The notes beneath the pieces were generated by a model. That model was not told where the DNA came from, ran no database searches, and was given only the letters and a program-made list of their open reading frames with translations. Of a stretch of DNA of 5,738 bases, positions 1 through 5,065 are shown piece after piece; position 1 is the stretch's first letter; every line of letters begins with the position of its first letter. The stretch spans positions 1 through 5,738 of the forward strand of contig JAHEKD010000188.1 in assembly GCA_024638545.1 (NCBI GenBank). Direction: 5' to 3'. The stretch is from Gammaproteobacteria bacterium. Its GTDB lineage: Bacteria > Pseudomonadota > Gammaproteobacteria > Arenicellales > JAHEKD01. The translations under genes and the position numbers were made by a program.

Positions 1-375
1 CCCTGCGATGCCCGTAAATACTACACAACTCGAGATCGTGGTTGGAATACACGCCAAAACCATAAATCCTATATATATCGGGCTAATACTGTTGCCGAGA
101 TTCAGAATATACCCGTAACTTACGATAATCACTGGAAACAAAATAAATGAAGTTGTCTGTATATATAGATGGGCCTGCCATTGTTTAATCGAGTCAAGCA
201 ACTTTAAGGTCTCAATCGTGAGCCCGCTCAGTAAAAAAATAGAAAAAATAAAAATATTTTTTAAATATACTGATAAAGGTTCGTCAAGCATTAATCCTGA
301 ATTTGAAAAAACATAGGCGATTATGATGCAGAATATAATTGAGATACTGAACCACTGTTTTCTGAGTGTATTCAT
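1..375 (-). CDS. YfeH-like bile acid:sodium symporter family membrane protein, N-terminal part
   Basis: The frame runs from an ATG at 375 leftward for 125 codons and is still open at the window edge, so about 200 C-terminal residues are missing if it has the family's usual length of roughly 320-340. Seen: hydrophobic segments at about residues 8-26, 40-57, 72-91 and 100-123, and no signal peptide. Residues 46-58 (SIFLLSGLTIETL) and 106-125 (VLACIPTTISSCVVFTGIAG) follow the pattern of E. coli YfeH, where the equivalent stretches are LLFFMHGAKLS and CILPATVQSAIAFTSMAGG. Known: this SBF-like family sits in the inner membrane and has the sodium/bile-acid-symporter fold; most members have no established substrate. 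There is no other in-frame start before a stop at 433-435, so this start is likely, although its Shine-Dalgarno sequence is weak. The gene is more AT-rich than argE or uppP. Family assignment is fairly secure; the transported substrate is unknown. Confidence 0.8.
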   Translation of the reverse strand, partial: MNTLRKQWFSISIIFCIIIAYVFSNSGLMLDEPLSVYLKNIFIFSIFLLSGLTIETLKLLDSIKQWQAHLYIQTTSFILFPVIIVSYGYILNLGNSISPIYIGFMVLACIPTTISSCVVFTGIAG

Positions 376-885
376 TGATTCGATGGTTTCATGAAAATCA
401 TTTCGTCGATTATGGAAAAAGATAGTTTTGATTCACACCTGATCAATGACTGCAGTGCGGATTATCAACAGCAGTGCTGTTTTGAGTGCTGTTAATCAGA
501 AAATCCCGTACTTGTCTCACCAGGTTTTATGAAAAGTCATTCTAACCTTTGTTTTCACTTAACTAAAGAACGAGCCTGTGTAAAAAAATGGTTACGCAAT
601 AAGTCACTGCCTAGGCGTCAATTTAACTGCGCCAGCATGAAGTAGCCCAGTGCATGAATCATTTGGGAGTTTTATTACCCGACTCACCGGGGCAGCTGTA
701 ATGCAAGACGGTAAATTTTCGGTAGATACATATATTTTATTTGTGCCATCGATTAAACACTTCGGTGTTCATCCCGGTATTATCAAGGTGCAATCTGTTG
801 GCTATCAATCAATCACCTGAATTTTGGCTGCCGATATGACGCTCCATTGAGCCGCGGCTAAATTTATATATGGCTGTAGAAATGT
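376..885. other. 510-bp intergenic stretch without a convincing gene
   Basis: Both strands were read. The longest open frame is 641-820 (plus), 59 residues with a possible GTG start at 650. It has no clear ribosome binding site and no recognisable domain, so I do not call it. The stretch contains the candidate symporter promoter, a cluster of AGTGC words at 454-489, a small hairpin at 756-769 (AACAC, TTCG loop, GTGTT) and a 10-bp palindrome at 850-859 (AGCCGCGGCT) just past the end of the small exported-protein gene. None of the hairpins is followed by a T run in a direction that would make an intrinsic terminator. Confidence 0.6.
419..446 (-). promoter_or_regulatory. candidate promoter for the symporter-family gene
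   Basis: On the minus strand TTGATC (441-446) and TATCTT (419-424) are separated by 16 bases. Each matches the sigma-70 consensus at four of six positions. The expected transcript would have a leader of roughly 35-40 bases before the ATG at 375. This is a weak match and only its position supports it. Confidence 0.25.
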
Positions 886-1131
886 TCACATTGGCTTTAC
901 GCTAACCCTGCCTTTATTGGTGATTTTTATTGTGTATTTCCTTCCATCAGGACAACTTGCGGTTATCGTTTTATTACCGTTGGCGTCAGTTGTCTCTTTG
1001 ATATTGCTGGCTTTGTTACCACAGGCATAGCCGTTCAAATTGATCGTTGCGGCGATGTCTTCAGCCGGTGTAACGGCCATTATATTTACACTGGCTAGCA
1101 GTCCTACAGTTATTGCAATTAATCGATTCAT
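886..1131 (-). CDS. small exported protein of unknown function, two cysteines
   Basis: This is an 81-residue protein that I cannot assign to a named family. Residues 1-19 form a signal peptide (MNR, then a hydrophobic core, then NIMA) with likely cleavage after Ala19, leaving a mature domain of about 62 residues in the periplasm or outside the cell. The mature part has INLNGYACG at 30-38 and ASCPDGRKYTI at 58-68. Cys37 and Cys60 could form one disulfide, and the rest looks like short beta hairpins ending in RVSVKPM. I chose the ATG at 1131 because GGAGAA (1138-1143) lies six bases upstream and because it puts the signal peptide at the N-terminus. An ATG at 1158 would add nine polar residues ahead of it. 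Its ATG overlaps the TGA of the upstream gene (ATGA, 1128-1131), so the two are probably translated as a coupled pair. The function is unknown; a periplasmic partner of the neighbour is an inference. Confidence 0.75.
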   Translation of the reverse strand: MNRLIAITVGLLASVNIMAVTPAEDIAATINLNGYACGNKASNIKETTDANGNKTITASCPDGRKYTIKITNKGRVSVKPM

Positions 1132-1685
1132 GCTTTGTTCTCCATGATTGATTTCCATAATTCTTCACGTGCAAGATAAATATCTTCTGCAAGGGCAAAG
1201 TCTTCGCCTTTATTCAGCAAGGCAACTGTTTTTAAAATTAATCCTTCAAAATTTTCGCGTAATTCTAACTTGGCCTGAGAGAAATCCGTATCCGGTTCCG
1301 CTGTCTTTATTTTGTTAGCCTGCTCAAGCAAGTCGTCAACCTTATTTTTTAGCGACAATTTGGAGATGACACCAATTGCATCAGTCTGCTTCATGCGCTC
1401 TACAAGTACGTCAATATTGAATACACCTACCTGATCACGGACAGTTTTGCTTTCCGGGGGTTGCGAATCACTGGATGGACTGACCTGCGGGCTGCTTTCG
1501 GCGCCTGCTTCTTCCGTTGGCGCTTCGACATTGTCAGAGGGATTTATATCCGCGGTCTGTGCAGACGCCGAACCGGTTTGTTCAGCCGTTGCTGTCTGGG
1601 CATGTGAAAAGGTAGTTACCACTGCTGCGCACAACGCCGCCGCTAACAGACCAATTAAATGTTTTCTGCCTGTCTTTGAGTCCAT
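1128..1685 (-). CDS. conserved exported protein with disordered linker and helical C-terminal domain
   Basis: This is a 185-residue protein of unknown function. Residues 1-29 are a signal peptide: a basic start (MDSKTGRKH), a hydrophobic core, and an SHA cleavage site before Gln30. Cys19 has Leu at the -1 position and does not make a lipobox, so a soluble periplasmic protein is more likely than a lipoprotein. Residues 30-80 are low-complexity Ala, Ser, Pro, Glu and Thr, typical of a flexible linker. Residues 81-185 are predicted mainly helical, with a fairly conserved-looking block at 91-125 (VLVERMKQTDAIGVISKLSLKN and what follows) and a charged C-terminal helix with LAREELWKSI at 171-180. 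From memory, similar RMKxTxAIGxxxKLxLKNxVDDLL proteins are annotated as hypothetical in other Gammaproteobacteria. The gene is first in a pair with the 81-residue exported protein, overlapping it by four bases. The ribosome binding site (AGGAAA) lies inside a palindrome just before the ATG. Confidence 0.8.
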   Translation of the reverse strand: MDSKTGRKHLIGLLAAALCAAVVTTFSHAQTATAEQTGSASAQTADINPSDNVEAPTEEAGAESSPQVSPSSDSQPPESKTVRDQVGVFNIDVLVERMKQTDAIGVISKLSLKNKVDDLLEQANKIKTAEPDTDFSQAKLELRENFEGLILKTVALLNKGEDFALAEDIYLAREELWKSIMENKA

Positions 1686-1699
1686 CAGGAAATTTCCTG
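1686..1699. repeat. 14-bp perfect palindrome covering the ribosome binding site
   Basis: CAGGAAATTTCCTG reads the same on both strands and directly abuts the ATG at 1685 of the exported-protein gene. In RNA it could fold as a 5-bp stem (CAGGA/TCCTG) with an AATT loop that buries the Shine-Dalgarno bases. It could instead be a DNA operator, or chance. Confidence 0.4.
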
Positions 1700-1763
1700 T
1701 TTAAGCAATTGGCTGGAGAAGCATGTTGGCATCGTGGTCAGACCATGTGAATCATAATGCATG

Positions 1764-1769
1764 ATTATA
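1764..1769 (-). promoter_or_regulatory. candidate -10 element for the exported-protein pair
   Basis: The minus strand has a perfect TATAAT here, about 80 bases upstream of the ATG at 1685. No good -35 hexamer is seen at 16-18 bases. The inverted repeat AATCAT-N5-ATGATT (1750-1766) overlaps it and could bind a regulator. Support is position and the -10 match only. Confidence 0.35.
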
Positions 1770-1818
1770 GATAGTGTTACTGAACGAGCGATAAATCAAA
1801 GATTAAACATTAATGAAC

Positions 1819-2037
1819 CAGCCCGCATTTCTCACCGGACTTCGTAGCGAGACGGTTAAAGGATGCGGCCTGTATGGGTTTTATGACCAAAGGCCGGCAT
1901 TATGTTATCAGCATATGTGCCGGCACAAGGGCCCGCAGGCATCGTTGACACGATGTCGAGGACCCTGACCGAGTAAAATGCCCACAGGGCGTGGCAAGGG
2001 ACCGTCGCAGCAGTAGGGTGGTGAGAAATGCGGGCTG
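1819..2037. mobile_element. MITE-like palindromic element, 219 bp, no ORF
   Basis: The ends are perfect 18-bp inverted repeats: CAGCCCGCATTTCTCACC at 1819-1836 and its reverse complement at 2020-2037. Similarity between the two ends continues inward imperfectly, for example GCGAGACGGT at 1847-1856 against ACCGTCGC at 2001-2008. The interior has further hairpins. They are GCCGGCA/TGCCGGC at 1893-1899 and 1918-1924, CATCGT/ACGATG around a TGAC loop at 1940-1955, and GCCC/GGGC at 1980-1990. No coding frame fits. Size, terminal inverted repeats and a related second copy at 4287-4368 suggest a miniature inverted-repeat transposable element or a remnant of an insertion sequence. I see no clear target-site duplication. 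A structured RNA or an elaborate transcription terminator after argE is the main alternative. The right end stops one base from the argE stop codon. Confidence 0.6.
1828..1909 (+). repeat. dispersed repeat, copy A (inside the MITE-like element)
   Basis: This segment matches 4287-4368 collinearly and with the same length. The first 53 bases (1828-1880) agree at 49 positions, with differences at 1839, 1842, 1846 and 1868, and the last seven bases (TGTTATC) are identical. The middle is diverged, and a 10-base word there (ACCAAAGGCC at 1886-1895) is inverted relative to copy B. Confidence 0.75.
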
Positions 2038-2038
2038 T

Positions 2039-3208
2039 CTAGATAATCTCCTGAGTCGCAACATCAATCAGTTTCCCAAGGAAACCTTCACATGCCCGAA
2101 GTTGATTCACGTCTATATATTCGTCAGGCTTGTGTGCCTGGTCGATATCACCCGGCCCGCAGACAATTGACTGCATACCTAAACGCTGAAAAAGTCCGGC
2201 CTCAGTGCCGAAGCTGATTTTGCCTGCTGTATCCTGCGGGCTGAGCGACAGGCACAAGCGAGTGAGTGAATTGTCACTCTCGGCGTTAAATGCCGGTATT
2301 TCGGATAAAGATTCAAATTCTACACGGGCTTTCAGATTTTTCTTTCTCATCCTGGGCAGTAGTGACTTGTCTGCATAGTCTTTAACTTCACTCAACAACA
2401 GCCGGGCATCATGTTGAGGAATATTTCGAAATTCAAAATCAAAGGTACAGTATTCAGGTACGATATTTAAGACAGTGCCGCCGTGAACAGGCCCGGTATG
2501 AACACTTGTGTATGACGGCGTGAATTCTTCATCAAACGGTCCGTTTTCCTCGATGCGCAAACTTAATTCATGCAGGTAGCTGATGATCTGCGCCGCATAC
2601 TCAACCGCATTCAGGCCTTCATCAGTTCGACTTGAGTGGCAAGCATGACCATGTACATGACAACGCTGGCTGATTTTGCCTTTGTGGGCACGAATAGTCT
2701 GCATTGATGTTGGTTCACCTACGATACAGGCCCTGGGTATAATCTCTCTTTGTTTGAGTTCATCAAGTAAAGTTCTCACACCTATACACCCGACCTCTTC
2801 GTCGTAGGAAAATGCAAAATGCACGGGCTGTTTTAATTTTGCGTGCTGGATGTCACGAGTCAGCGCCAGGCATACTGCAATAAATCCTTTCATGTCTGTG
2901 CTGCCGCGACCGTAGAGCAGTTTGTCTTCTATCGTTAATTCAAACGGAGGTCTTGTCCAGGGCTGGTCTGTTACTGGCACAACATCGGTATGTCCTGACA
3001 GCACTAATCCAGGCAGATCCTGCGGGCCTGCGACTGTGGCGAACAGATTTGCTTTTTGAGCTGTGGAATCAAAAACAAGTTCGGACTGTATGCCGTAATC
3101 ATCAAGATAATTTGCAATAAAGTTGATAAGTTCAAGATTGGACCTGCAGCTGGTAGAATCAAACGAGATTAACTTTGACAGAAGATTTACTGAATTATTT
3201 TCCGGCAT
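2039..3208 (-). CDS. argE: acetylornithine deacetylase (M20 metallopeptidase family)
   Basis: ArgE hydrolyses N-acetylornithine to ornithine and acetate in the cytoplasm, the fifth step of arginine synthesis in the linear pathway. The protein has 389 residues, close to the usual 380-390. The two-metal M20 site is complete: His73 and Asp75 in SGHTDVVP, Asp105 in GSTDMKG, Glu137 (general base) and Glu138 in DEEVG, Glu165 in GEPT, and His359 in AHKPDEY. The lid domain lies at about 178-290, with the GHACHSSR and GGTVLNIVPEYC segments typical of ArgE. DapE and other M20 peptidases share the metal ligands, but the overall sequence pattern fits ArgE best. The start at 3208 is the only ATG after an in-frame TAG eight codons upstream; no good Shine-Dalgarno sequence precedes it. 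It lies 131 bp downstream of uppP in the same direction, so both cotranscription and a separate promoter are possible. No terminator follows; the palindromic element begins one base past the stop. Confidence 0.88.
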   Translation of the reverse strand: MPENNSVNLLSKLISFDSTSCRSNLELINFIANYLDDYGIQSELVFDSTAQKANLFATVAGPQDLPGLVLSGHTDVVPVTDQPWTRPPFELTIEDKLLYGRGSTDMKGFIAVCLALTRDIQHAKLKQPVHFAFSYDEEVGCIGVRTLLDELKQREIIPRACIVGEPTSMQTIRAHKGKISQRCHVHGHACHSSRTDEGLNAVEYAAQIISYLHELSLRIEENGPFDEEFTPSYTSVHTGPVHGGTVLNIVPEYCTFDFEFRNIPQHDARLLLSEVKDYADKSLLPRMRKKNLKARVEFESLSEIPAFNAESDNSLTRLCLSLSPQDTAGKISFGTEAGLFQRLGMQSIVCGPGDIDQAHKPDEYIDVNQLRACEGFLGKLIDVATQEII

Positions 3209-3339
3209 AGGAGTGACAGGAATTTGCTAGGCATCTACTATACAGCACAAAATATTAAACCATGCCTTTGAAAAATGAATTTTTTGTTAAGTGCCCGTAC
3301 TTTACGGCAGAGGTGGCGCCGATCGACTGGATACTATAT

Positions 3340-4116
3340 TCAGGTTAAGAACAGCGTTACTGCACCCAGCATCCATACATAAACGGCAAATAGATACAGA
3401 CGTTGGTTTTTTAACAGCCACACAAACGACCATAATGCCAGCAGACCGCTGATAAGAGCGGCACCGCCACCAAACATTATTGCATTTAAATCCGCCGCAG
3501 AAACCGATGTTAAATCCGGTATGAGTAATATTCCGGCACCCGCCATTGCAACTGCACCCAGCAGAAATGAAAACTCAGCTGCGGCAAGGTAGGCCAAACC
3601 CAGGGCCAGGCCGATAGCGACAGTGGACCCGCTGCGCGATATGCCTGGCAAAATTGCGGCCGCCTGGACACAGCCGATCATCAATGCGGCCAGCCAGTTG
3701 GGTTCCGTGATACTGCCTTTGCCCTGAGTGTAGCGTGTGCTCCATATCACGAATCCAGTGATGATCAGGCAGATTGCAACCACCGTTAAGGATTCGAACT
3801 GGCGCTCTATCCAGTCGCGTGCAAACAAGGCAACACAAACGGCAGGCACGGTGGCCAGCGCTAATTTCATGATATATCGCCAGGCATCCCTGTCACCAAC
3901 CAATCCATCGACAAGTAAGGTCGTTACCCGTTGTCTGTAAAACAGTAAAATTGCAGCCAGTGTCGCGAGATGTACAGCGACTTCAAAAACAATGCCGCCA
4001 CCAGGTTCGGTACCCAGCAGCGCTTGCGCCAGCACCAGGTGACCCGAACTCGATACCGGCAGGAATTCAGTTAAACCCTGAACTATGCCCAGAACTATTG
4101 ATTCAATGGTTTCCAT
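3340..4116 (-). CDS. uppP: undecaprenyl-diphosphatase (BacA/UppP family)
   Basis: UppP is an inner-membrane phosphatase that converts undecaprenyl diphosphate to the monophosphate, recycling the lipid carrier for peptidoglycan and other surface polymers; extra copies give bacitracin resistance. The 258-residue protein is slightly shorter than the E. coli protein (273). It shows both signature motifs: GLTEFLPVSSSGHLVL at 14-29 with Glu17, Ser24 and His26, and PGISRSGSTVA at 157-167 with Arg161. Many hydrophobic segments cover the length (about 43-60, 84-100, 111-126, 142-157, 163-200, 214-235 and 240-257). The position of the first motif glutamate in E. coli is Gln13 here, which is common in the family. 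The start at 4116 aligns with the family N-terminus but lacks a clear Shine-Dalgarno sequence. A TATAAT at 4152-4157 could drive it. It is probably first in a transcript that may include argE. Confidence 0.93.
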   Translation of the reverse strand: METIESIVLGIVQGLTEFLPVSSSGHLVLAQALLGTEPGGGIVFEVAVHLATLAAILLFYRQRVTTLLVDGLVGDRDAWRYIMKLALATVPAVCVALFARDWIERQFESLTVVAICLIITGFVIWSTRYTQGKGSITEPNWLAALMIGCVQAAAILPGISRSGSTVAIGLALGLAYLAAAEFSFLLGAVAMAGAGILLIPDLTSVSAADLNAIMFGGGAALISGLLALWSFVWLLKNQRLYLFAVYVWMLGAVTLFLT

Positions 4117-4151
4117 AAATTGACGTGTTGCCGCAGTAAGGAAAAAGCTGG

Positions 4152-4157
4152 ATTATA
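4152..4157 (-). promoter_or_regulatory. candidate -10 element for uppP
   Basis: The minus strand has a perfect TATAAT 35 bases before the uppP ATG, which would give a leader of about 28 bases. The -35 region at 17-base spacing (AGCTGC) is poor, so this would need an activator or another start. Distance and the -10 match are the only support. Confidence 0.35.
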
Positions 4158-4286
4158 CAGTTCGCAGCAAGCGTGCAGCTATGCCATCTGCTTAATATTC
4201 AGACTTTCTGTTACAGGATAGAACCGCTATTTTTTGATATTCCTCGAAATCGTCCATTCCTGAGTAGTGTAAAAACGTCCTAGCAG

Positions 4287-4368
4287 TTTCTCACCGGGCT
4301 ACGTCGCGAGACGGTTAAAGGATGCGTCCTGTATGGGTTACGCATGGGAGGCCTTTGGTTTTGTTATC
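4287..4368 (+). repeat. dispersed repeat, copy B (one-ended)
   Basis: This segment is collinear with 1828-1909 of the MITE-like element: 49 of the first 53 bases are identical and TGTTATC closes both copies. Here CAG (4284-4286) directly precedes TTTCTCACC, so the CCCGCA of the complete terminus is missing. No matching right-hand terminus (GGTGAGAAA) is found downstream, so this is a remnant or a shorter family member. The copy lies between the uppP promoter region and the end of the HD-domain gene, starting 26 bases past that gene's stop codon. Confidence 0.7.
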
Positions 4369-4393
4369 CCTGCGACATGATCAAGCACTGGAA

Positions 4394-4951
4394 TTAGTGT
4401 TGAAATCTGGGTGGTTTTGAAAAAAACGCATGCAGTATGGGCTTGAAGAATTCCAGCGGCAGCGAGTCGTAGTCCGGATCGAAACAGTTTTGATCGTAAT
4501 TTTCACAAAAATCAACCGCAGCCTGGTAATAAGGATGGTCCTTAAACCTGTCCCTGGCATTTCTATCGCCACCGAGATGGTGGGCATAATAGTACATCTG
4601 GAAAATACCGTGATGTTTTATGAGCCAGTAAGTTTTCTCACTCACAAATGGCCGAAGCACCGCTGCGGCCATTTCGCTGTGCGAATAGGGCGCGAGGTCA
4701 TCACCAATGTCATGCAGTAATGCAGCCACGACCATCTCGGTATCTTCACTATTGCGATGTGCACGCGTAGCAGACTGCAGTGAATGTTCAAGACGGGAAA
4801 CGCGGTAACCGCTCAGGCTGTTCTCAAGCTTCTCAAGCGATTCAATCAGTCGTTGAGCGAGATCTGCATTGTATTTTTTCTCCAGTTCCTCGAGAAATTC
4901 ATACTCCTCCCTGGTGCCGTCTGCCATATTGATAAAGCTTACAGTTTCCAA
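4394..4951 (-). CDS. HD-domain metalloprotein (COG4341-like, PhnZ-related fold)
   Basis: The protein has 185 residues from a TTG start at 4951. HD-domain ligands are visible (numbered from this start): His56 in RLEHSLQ, His80-Asp81 in LLHDIGDD, His91 in SHSE, His113-His114 in KHHGIF, and Asp153 in ENYDQ. Known: this arrangement binds two metal ions; relatives include phosphohydrolases and the mixed-valent di-iron oxygenases PhnZ, TmpB and inositol oxygenase. The stretch before the first ligand reads LSGYRVSRLEH, whereas PhnZ, as I recall it, has a Tyr and a Glu at the positions of Leu46 and Tyr49, so PhnZ activity on aminophosphonates is doubtful. The TTG is chosen because AGAGG lies seven bases upstream, the new N-terminus (METVSFINMADGT) resembles homologues as I recall them, and an ATG at 4984 would overlap a likely -10 box. 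The gene is divergent from a LysR regulator, its probable controller. The substrate is unknown. Confidence 0.82.
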   Translation of the reverse strand: METVSFINMADGTREEYEFLEELEKKYNADLAQRLIESLEKLENSLSGYRVSRLEHSLQSATRAHRNSEDTEMVVAALLHDIGDDLAPYSHSEMAAAVLRPFVSEKTYWLIKHHGIFQMYYYAHHLGGDRNARDRFKDHPYYQAAVDFCENYDQNCFDPDYDSLPLEFFKPILHAFFSKPPRFQH

Positions 4952-4958
4952 TTTGTTA

Positions 4959-4963
4959 CCTCT
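4959..4963 (-). promoter_or_regulatory. ribosome binding site that favours the TTG start of the HD-domain gene
   Basis: AGAGG on the minus strand lies seven bases before the TTG at 4951. The alternative ATG at 4984 has only a weak AGG and AT-rich sequence in front of it. Confidence 0.55.
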
Positions 4964-4982
4964 GTAATTGTGATATATCAGC

Positions 4983-5012
4983 ATAATATATACCTATAAT
5001 TTATCATGGCAA
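4983..5012 (-). promoter_or_regulatory. candidate sigma-70 promoter for the HD-domain gene
   Basis: On the minus strand TTGCCA (5007-5012) and TATTAT (4983-4988) are separated by 18 bases, and each matches consensus at five of six positions. The transcript would start at about 4976, just downstream of the ATG at 4984, leaving a leader of about 25 bases before the TTG at 4951. Confidence 0.5.
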
Positions 5013-5020
5013 ACAATTAT
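4996..5020. promoter_or_regulatory. candidate LysR operator between the divergent genes
   Basis: The inverted repeat ATAATT-N13-AATTAT (4996-5001 and 5015-5020) is centred in the divergent intergenic region and overlaps the -35 box proposed for the HD-domain gene. LysR proteins usually bind dyads built on T-N11-A; this one has a 13-base gap, so it is only a candidate. A second 10-bp palindrome, TGATATATCA, lies at 4971-4980. Confidence 0.3.
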
Positions 5021-5065
5021 TTCTACGTTTAAACTTTAGTAAATCTACTAGCAGGTTCGTTCATA

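Noticed and set aside
683..714. Possible third copy of the dispersed repeat (CTCACCGG followed by AGACGGTAAA)
   Set aside because: The spacing differs by four bases from copies A and B, and nothing beyond the two short words matches.
641..820. Open frame of 59 residues on the plus strand (possible GTG start at 650 or ATG at 701)
   Set aside because: No clear ribosome binding site, no recognisable domain, and frames of this length arise by chance in a 510-bp gap.
1447..1704. 85-residue frame on the plus strand
   Set aside because: It is a shadow of the exported-protein gene on the minus strand, covering its low-complexity Ala/Ser/Pro region.
3274..3291. ARG-box-like sequence upstream of argE (TGAAT-N4-TGTTA)
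   Set aside because: Only one half-site is good; the other matches the ArgR consensus at about two of five positions, and the region is AT-rich, so chance is likely.
3281..3307. Hairpin with adjacent T run between uppP and argE
   Set aside because: The stem has a bulged G, and the T run lies on the wrong side for a terminator on either strand.
3789..3800. tRNA-like T-loop word (GGATTCGAACT)
   Set aside because: It lies inside the uppP coding sequence, and no cloverleaf can be built around it.
3575..3940. Frames on both strands within uppP
   Set aside because: They overlap a well-supported membrane enzyme gene and have no domain features of their own.
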